This document shows positions 54,701 through 64,000 of a stretch of 64,000 bases of DNA, one piece after another. Each line of letters starts with the position of its first letter. The stretch's first letter is position 1. Source of the DNA: Beroe forskalii (Eukaryota; Ctenophora; Nuda; Beroida; Beroidae); the NCBI GenBank assembly GCA_011033025.1, contig WFMF01000321.1, forward strand, positions 142,234-206,233, in the 5' to 3' direction. Under the pieces are notes generated by a model, which saw only the letters and a list, made by a program, of their open reading frames with translations, made no database searches and was not told the DNA's origin. Position numbers and translations under genes: made by a program.

Positions 54701-57096
54701 TACCGACTGGGGACAAAACTTGGTCAGCAATTGAGAAGTGGTATCATCACCCACCCGTGGATAAAATTCGAGTGTGATTATTATCTATATCCCACTCCTT
54801 AGATTAATAAATACATCCCCTGCTACTTACAGCTGAGTTCTAGTGGTCTGCCTGATACTTACAGCAGTGTTGTAATGGTTTGTCAGCTACTTACAGCAGT
54901 GTTGTAGAGGTCTACCTGATACTTACAGCAGTGTTATAGTGGTCTGCCCTGCACTCATCACAGCGTCTTCCCCCGAACTTCTCCTTACAGAAGCACTGTC
55001 CTCCCTTCCCCTGGTCACAACTCCCGAACACCTGCCCCGGCACTTGCTCGATGTTGGCGATGTTACAGTCGCACTCCCTACACGTGTCCGAGTAGGGTGA
55101 CTCTCGCTCGTCCCGGTAGTAGCCCGGAACACACCGCTCACAGTTCAACCCCTCCGTGTTGTCCTGACAGTCCAGACACACGGCCCCTCCCTGTATCTCA
55201 CCTGCCTCGTTCACACTACGACCTGCGAACGAACTAGGAGTAAAAGGTTGACTGAAAGATACATAGAGATGAAATGTGAGAGATTTATAAGGCAGTAGGA
55301 GGCATAGGAACACTTTCACTCTGAAGAATAAAGTACTTGGAACCTACCCTCAGCATCGTCGTCATAGTAGCACTTCTCACTGTGTCCATAACACTGACAC
55401 TTCTCACACTGGAAGTGTTGTCCTGAAGACGAGGGTTGCCATGGGAACATGTTGTAGCCCTCGCAACACATCTCACAGTTAGCCCCACACGTGTTTCCCT
55501 TGCACTCGCACTGCACCGACTTGTCGGCCTGCTTGGTGCAGAAGTCCGCGTGTCCGTTGCAACTGCACCGCCCCGCCACTATGATCTCTCTGATGGAGTA
55601 GAAGAACCGCCGGTTTGCTGTGTCGTCGTTATCGTTAATCAGGTTGTGCAGGATCTGCATCTGCTCCAGCCGGAGCCGCACGTTCGTTGCCTTCATCCAC
55701 TGCTGTAGCCGCGGGGACTCGTTCAGGTAGAAGAGCTCGGCCCCGGGCCGGCCCACCACCAGAGAGGTGTAGATCTGCCCGTTCTCGAGGGGGTTGAGCG
55801 TGCTGTAGTAGGAGGTGCACAGGACCTGGTCGTCTGAGAGGAAGTCCACGGGGAAGTGGGAGGCTGACACGTTGTAGTACAGCTCGCAGTCACTGTCCGT
55901 GGGAACGTAGATCTGAGGGGGAGGGCGGGATGTGGAGGGGGATATAATGGCATAGGGAAATGAAACATATCCGTGTTAAGTAAGTTCACGTGTTGGACAC
56001 TAGCGGAAGTAATGAGGAAATGATAACAATTGACTAGAATTTGATAGAATGGATAGTTCAATAGCTCTGTCAATTCTCAGAATATTTGACTGTTTGAGAG
56101 GAAGTGTACCTGCCATGGAGAGTAAGTGAGGCCGTGGTCTGTGCTCCGCTCTAACACCCATCTGGCTGGTCTCGGAGAGTTGGCTGCCTTCAAAACAAAG
56201 TACACTGCCTGGTATTCCTGCAAGGGAAAGTTGCCAGGGTTACCACGCGTTACCATGACATACCATGTCATCATGGAATCAGAAAGAATCTTAAAACTCA
56301 TAATCGTATTTTACTATTAATGACTATACATTTTGAATTAAACGTGAAACTCCACTGTAGTACAGTAACTGATGCCCACTGTTTCATACCTGTCCGAAGT
56401 CTAGTTCGATGGTCATCCGCTGATCAAAGTTCGGAATGTTAGAAAGACTCTCACTCTGCCACCAGTTATTCTCGTTCTCATCGATAGCATTCCTGATGAC
56501 ATGCTGGCCACGCTGACACGTGTTACAGTACTGACCGTCTATGTACTTTCCAGGGTACCTACTGTACGTGTAATCCAAGCCTGGGGCACAGTGATTCAAT
56601 TAATAAGCAGGAAGGCTTGGTACGCAGTTATTCGAGGAGAAAGTAACGAGGGTTGGTAAACTTATATGAAGAATGACTTCAGTAATGATATTTCAATTGA
56701 AAGTTATTGAATAAAGAAGTGTTTAAAAAATCAAACTGCAACTGAGTTCTCTCTTCATCATGAAAATACCTCAAAACATTGCTAACCTGGTGCTAGCGGG
56801 GTGCCTGTCAGCAAACAGTACAGCTGTGAGCCTCCTGAACCACATGTATTGGAAGCTGTGATGCCCCTGGCGATTAGAAATAATTACACGTGATATAGCA
56901 GTAATACTGATATTGCTAAAACCAGAGGAACTGGAAAATAAAAATATCACGGGGTCTGTGAATGATATTAACAGGAACTGGAAGTCACTTACCTCAGATG
57001 CTTTACGAGGTTGAACGTTGAGTTGAGTGAAAACTTTTGGGCATGGGAAGCATCAAAGATGCCAAGGAGCAGAAGCAGAACTAAGTGCTGCCACAT
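45744..57096 (-). CDS. Laminin alpha chain (alpha-3/5-like), N-terminal half, 19 exons
   Basis: Nineteen exons with consistent phases give at least 1090 residues. From 5' to 3' their ends are 57096-56993, 56866-56787, 56580-56390, 56217-56110, 55912-55348, 55222-54927, 54706-54526, 51526-51427, 51246-51090, 50923-50805, 50687-50501, 50333-50192, 50001-49826, 48237-48124, 47938-47681, 47222-47084, 46839-46740, 46397-46334, 45933-45744. A signal peptide (MWQHLVLLLLLGIFDASHA) is followed by the laminin N-terminal domain (to about residue 275), which has the alpha-type LCTSYYSTLNPLENG and KATNVRLR. Laminin EGF repeats (CSCNGHADFC onward) run to about 540. Then comes a 540-residue cysteine-poor beta region ending FCRNGHLTITAEFFGG and PECGCDAE, as in alpha-3/alpha-5 chains. 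Laminins assemble as heterotrimers in basement membranes through this domain and a C-terminal coiled coil. The gene must continue, since exon 19 ends at a donor in phase 1, but no further exon was found. Confidence 0.92.
48673..49699. mobile_element. TIR element with G-run ends and GGTACC minisatellite
   Basis: GGGGGGGGGCCAACCCCC on the left is mirrored by GGGGGTTGGCCCCCCCCC on the right. Inside, about 20 units of roughly 45 bp carry AAATGGTACCATTT, itself a palindrome. The flanks share ACCCCT on both sides, possibly up to eight bases if C-run ends are counted, so a target duplication is likely. It lies in the intron between laminin exons 13 and 14. Frames made of the repeat are artefacts. 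Confidence 0.85.
51883..53658. mobile_element. TIR element filled with GTGGTTAA motifs
   Basis: CATCAATAGTTGGATTAAGG at 51883 is mirrored by its complement at 53639-53658. Within 1.78 kb, GTGGTTAA or TTAACCAC occurs some 25 times at irregular spacing, and two blocks of alternating CG (53073 and 53247) sit in a near-identical context. No transposase seen. It makes up most of the 2.9-kb intron between laminin exons 7 and 8. Confidence 0.8.
53068..53282. repeat. Two alternating (CG)n tracts in direct repeat
   Basis: ACCACGCGCGCCGCGCGCGC with more CG follows GGTTAAA at 53071 and ATA at 53245; both are followed by GGGAAA and a TTAACC motif. Alternating CG of this length can adopt Z-DNA. Confidence 0.8.
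54826..54944 (-). repeat. 32-bp tandem repeat containing the laminin exon 6 donor
   Basis: Read on the minus strand, GACCACTATAACACTGCT/GT followed by AAGTATCAGG occurs four times, with donor junctions after 54927, 54895, 54863 and 54831, exactly 32 bases apart. All four copies keep the strong donor GTAAGT. The first copy is the exon end (its codons complete laminin EGF repeat sequence DHYNTA); the other three are in the intron. Confidence 0.95.
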
Positions 57097-57490
57097 TAGC
57101 TAACCAAAGTGACTGGTTATTAAGACGTAATCAATATATACCTAGTAGAAATAAAATTGATTATACATGAAACTCGTACCGATTTGGCTCTTCGTTATAA
57201 TTTCAAAATGCTGTATAAAGTTCATGGTGTGTAAATTATTAATTAGCGATCATTCTAAAAGCCAAAAAACGTATAAATGATGGGTATGTCACATTGAATA
57301 TATCAGTATTTTGGTATGGATATAAAAACAGAGAATAATGTAATTAATTGTCAAGTCGATGGGATAAATGACTCTGGGAAATCAGCCAATCTTTTCTTAC
57401 ATTCTTGTATTGTATAATCATGGTCAAACTCAAATGATTTTAAAAAATTGAAAACGCCATATTTATCATTGCTAGCTATTTTCATCATGG
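57097..57490. other. Spacer between NAGLU and laminin genes
   Basis: 394 bp, AT-rich. Both neighbours are on the minus strand, so this should hold the NAGLU 3' end and the laminin promoter and 5' UTR. No specific site was recognised. Confidence 0.5.
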
Positions 57491-59731
57491 CTAACTATGT
57501 GGATCAACAAGGTTGATAAATTCATTTATCAAACTGTTTATGATAAAAATGTTATCATCATGCCACTCCATGCAAACCCCAGGATGATGTTCATGCACAA
57601 AGTTTTGCTCAACAACTGAAACTGAATCAATGAATCCCTTATGATCAAATGGGATACTCTTTATCAATGCTTGCTCAAGATACTCGATGAATGTAGACCA
57701 GCGTTTTTCATAATAAAATTGAAGTATGTTTGACCAAATCTTGAAGGCATAGTCTAATATCTCTCCCTTATAACCCCATAAAGTTATCTGACGTTTGAAA
57801 TCTTGAGATAGCTTCCTAGGCTCTTCATTTATCACCAAAGCAAATTTTTCAACATCCTCTAGGTAACATGGCAGAGATTTTGATGGCACTAAGTTTAATA
57901 CTTTATCAAGAATTTGAATTGTTTGCTTCAGAATCTTGACAAGTTCTTGGAATGTTTCTAAATCTTTATTTTGAAATGATGACTGCATCCTACTATAATA
58001 TCTATAAAATGCCAAATCTGCAGCGTTATGAAATATTGATGTAAGATCATACAAGAATGCAGCATTGTATTGAGTTAGAGCTTTTGATCCAATAATGTCG
58101 CTGAATTTTTGTAAAATTTTTAGGTGGGTCTCAAGATCAGAATTTTCAATGAATGGCATGCCCAAGTCTGGTCGCCGATAAATGATGTAATTTTGTTCAT
58201 AGTGCCCAGATCCATCATGATTTGAACCAGTACTAGAATAGAGGAAATCAACTATGTCTTGGACAATATCCCCTTTGTAATCACTATACCTATACTGAGA
58301 CACATGCTGTTTCCATTCCTTGATGAAACTCACTGGATCCTTATGCAGCATGTTTGCAGTTGAGTACTCCATCACTCCGTCAAGAAGAATAGTATTTTCA
58401 TGTATACCTTCAGGCATGAAACCAAAACCCAGTGCATATTTGCTAGAATTAAATGCATGTTCTATATCTTTTATGACTTTAAGTAGGTTACCATTGATAG
58501 CAGTATTGCCACCAAAGTTATTAACCAAACTCCAAATAAATGGCTTTCCAAAATAGCTATCAGTTATCATCCATGTCCTTTTTTCCTTATCAAACATATC
58601 TAAAATAACAACATCATTTCTATGGACATGACTTAGGTAAGCCTTTATGTTGTCATTTGACCAAAATTTGTCATAACCAAATGTCCATCCCTGCAATAGC
58701 CATTTCCCATTGGGACTCACTGACTTGATTACTGATACTGTACTTTTCCCACATTGGCTTAAGTATTCAGTGGAATCATTTTTAGGTGTATTTTCATTGA
58801 ACATGTCAATGGCATAAAAATCATAATTGCCATATATCTGAGTAAGAATCTTCATGTATATTGTCCCAGTGACATGATAAAGTGACTTTGTAGGATCAAG
58901 CTGCTTCAAGCAGGAGTATGATGAATTAAAATTATTCCAGCAACTGACATTATTGAAGTACTGAGGATCATACATTAGTGCAAATGCATTGGGAACAAAG
59001 CCAGAAAACCCAGGAACAGCAACATGTATATCTAGTTCATTGAGCCTAACTGTGATTTTCTTCTGAAGAACTTGCTGATTATCTATAAACTTGGAAGATA
59101 AAGGACCAGTATAGCTTTTCATGTTTCCCATCCTTGACCAAGCTAAATAAGCTGGTCCATTGAAAAACTGTAGTGCATCATTTTCTTTGATACCCATCAA
59201 CATAAAAGTTTGCAACAAAATTAGTTCAATTCCAGTGGGGACAAATACTAAATTGAAACCTTTCATGGCTATCCAGTCAATATGTCTTTCCCAATGATCC
59301 CAGGTCCACATCCAATATGAATATGAATATGCACAAATATTTCCATAAAATTGCACTTTTTGGTCAGGTGATAAGGTGATGGTTTTATTCAGAGGTTTTA
59401 TGTTAAAGTTTTCATTTGTCAATCCAAACTGTGTAAGGGATGTCTGACAAAAATGCTTCAAATAATAGTTAAGACCAAATATGATTGTATTTTTGGATGT
59501 ACCTGATATGTGTACAATAAGATTTTCTCCATAAGAAAATTCAGTATGAATTGAAACTTCTGGCTCCACAATTTTATAAAAACTGTTCTCAATAAGTTTT
59601 GTCTTGATTGCATGACACTGCTGGGGACAAATTCTGCATACAAAATTTTCAAGCACAGCAAATGAAGACATTATCAACAAATCAATGATAATTATGGCAA
59701 AGATCTTCTGTACCAAGTGTTTTGAACTCAT
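57491..59731 (-). CDS. NAGLU: Alpha-N-acetylglucosaminidase (GH89), 746 aa, intronless
   Basis: One frame of 746 residues, almost the length of human NAGLU (743). It begins with a hydrophobic leader (about residues 9-27), as expected for a lysosomal or secreted enzyme. GH89 landmarks in order: YWMWTWDHWERHIDWIAMKG (140-158), NGPAYLAWSRMGNM (191-204), NFNSSYSC, DMFNEN with Glu313, LLQGWTFGYDKFW, NNFGGNTAINGN and FMPEGIHENT with Glu441. The two glutamates match the catalytic pair of the human enzyme (316 and 446). It would remove terminal alpha-linked N-acetylglucosamine from heparan sulfate. The absence of introns contrasts with its many-exon laminin neighbour and suggests intron loss or retroposition, though no poly-A remnant is evident. 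Confidence 0.95.
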   Translation of the reverse strand: MSSKHLVQKIFAIIIIDLLIMSSFAVLENFVCRICPQQCHAIKTKLIENSFYKIVEPEVSIHTEFSYGENLIVHISGTSKNTIIFGLNYYLKHFCQTSLTQFGLTNENFNIKPLNKTITLSPDQKVQFYGNICAYSYSYWMWTWDHWERHIDWIAMKGFNLVFVPTGIELILLQTFMLMGIKENDALQFFNGPAYLAWSRMGNMKSYTGPLSSKFIDNQQVLQKKITVRLNELDIHVAVPGFSGFVPNAFALMYDPQYFNNVSCWNNFNSSYSCLKQLDPTKSLYHVTGTIYMKILTQIYGNYDFYAIDMFNENTPKNDSTEYLSQCGKSTVSVIKSVSPNGKWLLQGWTFGYDKFWSNDNIKAYLSHVHRNDVVILDMFDKEKRTWMITDSYFGKPFIWSLVNNFGGNTAINGNLLKVIKDIEHAFNSSKYALGFGFMPEGIHENTILLDGVMEYSTANMLHKDPVSFIKEWKQHVSQYRYSDYKGDIVQDIVDFLYSSTGSNHDGSGHYEQNYIIYRRPDLGMPFIENSDLETHLKILQKFSDIIGSKALTQYNAAFLYDLTSIFHNAADLAFYRYYSRMQSSFQNKDLETFQELVKILKQTIQILDKVLNLVPSKSLPCYLEDVEKFALVINEEPRKLSQDFKRQITLWGYKGEILDYAFKIWSNILQFYYEKRWSTFIEYLEQALIKSIPFDHKGFIDSVSVVEQNFVHEHHPGVCMEWHDDNIFIINSLINEFINLVDPHS

Positions 59732-60770
59732 ATCGTTCTATATACAACATATGCTCACTGGAGAATTAGGGAATTAACATCACAATTGCACTCACATACA
59801 CCAAATGAAAGTTTTATATCATTTAAAGGATTAAATGATTGATGGATAGAAATAATAATTATGAAATCTAAAACCTGGCTAAAAAATGTCATAATAGCCG
59901 TGGTCTGAAGAAAGCAGTTCTCAGATGTGGCAAGAACACTCATTCTATATTATTTGGAATCTCTAATATAAAATAAATTGAGTGTATGGGATTTGTGTCG
60001 GCGTGTGTGTTGGACTCTGTGTCGTTATCATAGGTTAGAATGGCAAAACCGTGTGTATGGGCACTGTGTCGATATGTGTATGCGATTTGTGTCAGAATGC
60101 ATGTGCAGATTTGTAAAAGTATTTCAGTTGACATGCTAACATGTGAAGTGTGTGAATTTTATTTCTTGAACTCTTTACTTTGTTACGCTACTCATCTAAA
60201 CCTTTTACTTTGGTACTGATTCGATTTTTGCGATGCAGTAAAAGGTTTTCGAAATATGTGAACCAGGACCAAAGGCCTGCTAGTAAGTAAAATAAAATAA
60301 AGTTAAAATAAATAAAATAAAATAAAAAATTTTGATTTGACATCAACACTCATTTCACAAAACAGTGTCAATTGATTCAATAAACATTATGCTGGATCTT
60401 CCAGCCTATATTATATAGACATTAACGTTGAAAAATACATAATACAATTTAATAAATTAAGCTAAGAATTTTGATGATCAACACTGATTTCAAAACTCAA
60501 ATATTTTCAAATTTCCACAATTTACTGGATCTACCAGCCTTGAATGAGATGTTGAAAATTCTTAAAAATGATATACAGTTGGATATAAAATACAGTTGGA
60601 TATAAAATATGACTGTAAGAAAATTTTAGTTAGAGAAAGAAATCATTTATCACTGGACATAAAGGCAATGAATTGATCATGCTAACTTACAATCATATTG
60701 GGTCATTTTGAACTTGGAATAACAGAAACATTAATAACAGAAACATTAGCCCATATTTTTTAGCCCGAAT
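59732..60770. other. Upstream flank of NAGLU, no gene recognised
   Basis: AT-rich, with an AAATA microsatellite at about 60285-60330 and a TACAGTTGGATATAAAATAC duplication near 60577-60607. The promoter of NAGLU should lie next to 59731; no motif stands out. Confidence 0.4.
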
Positions 60771-61080
60771 AGGTGTGATGTGTGTTGTGTACGCGGCGCA
60801 GGCTTCCCACGGGGCTGGCTTTTCCGAGGAATTGCGCGGCGCTAGACACACCAATGCGGGCTTTATAGGAACTGTCAATTTTTTATTTTGCACAGTTCAT
60901 GTTGCCGCATGTTGAATGTGTCTTCGACGGGCGATGTCCGTCCAAATGTGGAACGTTGCGACGCGCGCGAGAGGGTAGGGTAACATCTTACGAAATGTGT
61001 CTCTGTTTGTACGCGCGCGCCTTTTCTTCGTGTTATGTTCCCTGAACATGCGCGCTTGCGCGCGCAAAAAACCAAAAAAG
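60771..61080. other. CpG-rich patch
   Basis: Abruptly GC-rich, with GCGCGCG runs and short overlapping frames but no protein family. It is similar in style to the GC-rich block at 18.0-18.7 kb (shared TGCGCGGCGC). Function unknown. Confidence 0.4.
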
Positions 61081-61230
61081 GTCCTTCGCTTCAACGTATG
61101 ACAACACCAGGCCTACTGGTGCAGCCAACTTGGAAGGGTTTATCATCGAAAGATAAATATTTTCCATTGATTGATTTGATTTTTATTATGTATTGAAAAT
61201 GTTGATTAAATATAGAATTAAAATTTAGCC

Positions 61231-61474
61231 GGCCGTAACGTTCGTCGGTCGATCGAATGGAATTGGTCGAATGGTCGATCGATCAACTTCATTTGATCGA
61301 CTGCAGATGTGTTTCAAATATAAAATCTTTGAGCTAGTAGGGAAACAACTAAATATTGCTCATTTAAACACGATTCAATTTCAAGTCATTAGGGACCAGT
61401 AAAACACATCGTTCTTTCAAATGGAGTTGATCGATTGACCAATTCCATTCGATCGACCGACGAATGTTTCGGCC
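61231..61474. mobile_element. MITE with TTCGTCGGTCGATCGAATGG ends
   Basis: GGCCGTAACG followed by TTCGTCGGTCGATCGAATGG and AATTGGTC on the left faces the complement on the right, ending at CGTTTCGGCC-like GTTTCGGCC; arms of about 55 bp with a small gap in one arm. About 244 bp, non-coding. Confidence 0.75.
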
Positions 61475-62642
61475 ACCTTATTTCTCTAAAAATTTGTTTC
61501 TCTAAACATTATAATCTGAAGCTTTCTTAGTCTTTTCAATTGCATATTATTATTTTTAAAAATATTATTAAAAGTATCATGTCTAAAGGTATATTATTAG
61601 CAATTGGCAATTGCCCTCAAGACCAAGTCAATAAAACATTACTTGACAAGCAGTATGGATATGCAAATTGATGTCTCCGGGAACTTATTGTTCAGCAGTA
61701 TGAAAACTTATAAAATCAATGTTCAAAAAATCAATGACAGTCCCAAACCTTATGATCACATTTAGTTCTTACTTTCAAACAACTTCTTTGTAGAACAAAT
61801 ACAGTCATCTTTGTGGTCAAGCCACAGAACTCTCCAACAACTCCAACTGTAGTCTTTGATGGGATCCATGAAAGAAATGCCTTCATCTGAAAGCTAGGCA
61901 GAACCAAATAAAGCATGAGACACCAAAAATGATATAGTGTACTAAAAGCTAACACTGTGGCAAGTGGACTTGAGACTGTGTTGTGGGGTTGAATACATCT
62001 TTGATCAGCGGAAACACAGAAATTTAATAAAGGGGTTTAATCACAACCCATGAGAAAGGCCTGCCCATTCTATTGATTTCTGTTAAACCCCCAAAATTGA
62101 ATCTTCCGCAGGGGACGGGAAAAACCAAAGTATTTTTTGAATAGGGAGGTTTCACAAATGATTCCGGTTTTTGGGGGGAATTTTGAACAATCGATGAATT
62201 TAATAGAAAATGTAAAATTTCAGGCCCCAAACAAATGAAATGAATGCAAAAACGGAAATGTCAGTTGTTTTGGAGGCTTTTTTAAAATTTTTTCCCATTC
62301 TTTCACCCCCATTACTTTAAAAGGTAAATTGCTTTAAATGTTTCTTTAATGGTAATTCAAAACAATGATAAAAAAAAACGGGGGTTTCACTGTCCCCAAG
62401 AAATAAGAAAAGGGATTGGGACAGGGAAAAAAGGGGGAAATACTTTTGGGGAAAAAGGGGGAATTGGGGCAAAAGGGACAAGAAAATAAAAAAATGGGGG
62501 TCGAAAAAGGAATTTTCTGGGGATTGGGGCTTTTACAATTGGGAAAAAACAAAAAAAAGAAAAAAGGGATGAAAAATGAATTTAGGGAAAAATTTGGGGC
62601 ATTTTAATTTGGGAAAATGGGCAGAAATGGGTAAATGGGCTA

Positions 62643-62647
<5 letters not shown>

Positions 62648-62709
<62 letters not shown>
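62648..62709. repeat. Poly-T tract
   Basis: About 61 consecutive T inside the low-quality region; its real length is doubtful. Confidence 0.8.
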
Positions 62710-62710
<1 letters not shown>

Positions 62711-63352
62711 AATAAAAAAAATATAAATGACTTTTTTTAAATTTTTTTGAAAAAAATTTTTTAAAATTGTAAAAAATGTCCCAAAAAAAAAAAATAAAGG
62801 CCAGGGGAAAAAAAACCCCCCCAATTTTTTAAAAAACAAAAAATTTTTCTTTTTTTTTAATTTAAATTTTTTAAAACATTTTAATTTTTAAAATCAATGC
62901 ATCCAAGGATTTATTAATAAAAAATTTTTAAAAAATTATTGTAATAAAAAAATTTTTAAATGTAAAATTTAAAAATTTTTTGTTTGCAGGGAATTTAATT
63001 AAATACTATATCCAAAAGAAAAAACCAAGTAAAAACCCCCCCCAAAAATTTACATTAAAATGTTTTCGAATTTTGAAATTTAATAATAATAATTAAATAA
63101 AAAACAAAAAAAACTTGCTTTAAGTTTTCTTTCATTAAAAAACCGTTAACAAATTTTTATAAAGATTTTGGGAAAGGGTTTGAGTTTATTTGAGTGTAAA
63201 ATTTTTTAAATGCTAAATCTGACAAAAGGGAAAGTCCTTTTGTAACCTTTTATTATCTTTATACTACATATTGGTATTTAGTGAAATTATATATCAGTTC
63301 TTAAATAGTTGTTCAGTTAAATTTTTTCTTAAACAATCTTCCATCTTTTCAG

Positions 63353-63461
63353 GTTATTGCCACGAATTTATTACAAAGGAAACTAATCCCCTTTAAAAAG
63401 GATGCATTGGTGCACATTATGAGACATGTGTTTAATAGAATTCATGACCAGATTGTTGAAG
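63353..63461 (+). CDS. Candidate exon of an unrecognised gene
   Basis: After a pyrimidine-rich acceptor (CCATCTTTTCAG) one frame reads VIATNLLQRKLIPFKKDALV and then HIMRHVFNRIHDQIVEG, ending at GAAG/GTAAAA. Composition is that of a helical soluble protein and not of the surrounding repeats. The family is not recognised, and no partner exon can be trusted in this noisy stretch. Confidence 0.4.
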
Positions 63462-64000
63462 GTAAAACCTCTGAATGGGCGGGTGGGTTTGTTTAAAAAT
63501 TTCCTAATGTTATTCAGGAGTATATATATAATTTTTGGTAAATTTAAAAAAACATTTAAAATTTTCTTTTTTGGGTTCTAAGCCCTTTTATGATCCAAAT
63601 AGTAACAAAAAACAAAATTTCCCCCATCCTTTTCCACAAATTTTATGTTGCTAATGATATTTGGAGTTTTAACAGGTCCAATTTAAAAAAAATTTCCCCC
63701 TGACAAGAAAAACATTTTAGGGATTAGCTAAATACCCCAATTTGATTTGGGAGCCTATAAACTAAAAAATCAGTGTGTTTAAAACCTTCAAAAAAGGTTT
63801 TATAAAAAAGAAACCCACAGTCTAATACCTTTTTTTTAAAAAAAAATTAAAAATTTTGAAAAAATTTTTAAACAAAATTTTTTTTTTTTTTCCCCAAAAA
63901 GAAATTTCAAAAAAACCCCTTTACCCTTTTTAAACAACATAACATTTGAAAAGACGCCCTCAACACAACTCTCTGGGGGGGGGGCAAGAAATTTTTAAAA

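Larger units (their letters stand above)
62030..64000. other. Low-quality, homopolymer-rich sequence
   Basis: From about 62.03 kb nearly every base run is stretched to three to nine identical bases, with a 61-base poly-T at 62648-62709 and a marked lack of mixed sequence. This looks like an unpolished assembly end, not biology. Frames of poly-Lys or Phe/Pro here should be ignored. Confidence 0.75.

Noticed and set aside
62346..62839. Lys-, Phe- and Pro-rich frames
   Set aside because: They arise from stretched homopolymers in the low-quality end of the window.

Overview
This is animal nuclear DNA. The genes are split by GT-AG introns, and they include a laminin alpha chain with its signal peptide, a GPCR with LDL-receptor class A repeats, a calmodulin-like EF-hand protein, F-box proteins and a lysosomal GH89 glycosidase. 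The DNA is AT-rich and full of inverted-repeat elements, with tRNA-derived SINEs and a LINE scrap. An invertebrate, probably marine, fits best; the species cannot be named from the sequence.

Layout. 1-5.0 kb: MITE-like repeats and one SINE. 5.07-15.97 kb (+): the 3' part of an unrecognised hydrophilic protein ending in a CaaX box (CSVM). Its 9-kb last intron holds, on the opposite strand, a GRL101-type LDLa/7TM receptor (7.1-12.4 kb) whose reading frame is broken three times. 19.4-20.65 kb (-): a four-exon calmodulin-like gene with altered calcium loops. 25.4-31.9 kb (+): a complete five-exon gene of unknown function (346 aa). 33.1-36.4 kb (-): two duplicated intronless F-box genes, one split by a hAT-type MITE. 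36.6-40.8 kb: a large foldback element. 41-45.7 kb: hairpin cassettes, a LINE endonuclease fragment and a TIR element. 45.7-57.1 kb (-): 19 phase-consistent exons of a laminin alpha (alpha-3/5-like) N-terminal half. 57.5-59.7 kb (-): intronless alpha-N-acetylglucosaminidase. 60-62 kb: flanking DNA with a MITE. From about 62.0 kb the sequence has the look of uncorrected, homopolymer-rich assembly, with one exon-like segment at 63.35 kb.

The most unusual signal is where the short tandem repeats sit. In three unrelated genes the end of a coding exon plus its splice donor is duplicated in tandem (laminin exon 6, 32 bp x 4; CaaX-gene exon C, about 49 bp x 7; the 25.4-kb gene exon 1, 58 bp x 3). 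In two of these genes another tandem array starts at the stop codon. In the CaaX gene each repeat could be read as a 12-nt phase-preserving microexon. A second theme is a set of non-autonomous TIR elements, each filled with its own short motif (GGTACC, TGTACA, GTGGTTAA, TTTAACCGGCCC, GGCCGAG, CGCCAGTA), which account for much of the length of the largest introns. The genes do not form an obvious pathway; laminin (basement membrane) and NAGLU (lysosomal heparan sulfate breakdown) both concern extracellular matrix, but their adjacency need not be functional.
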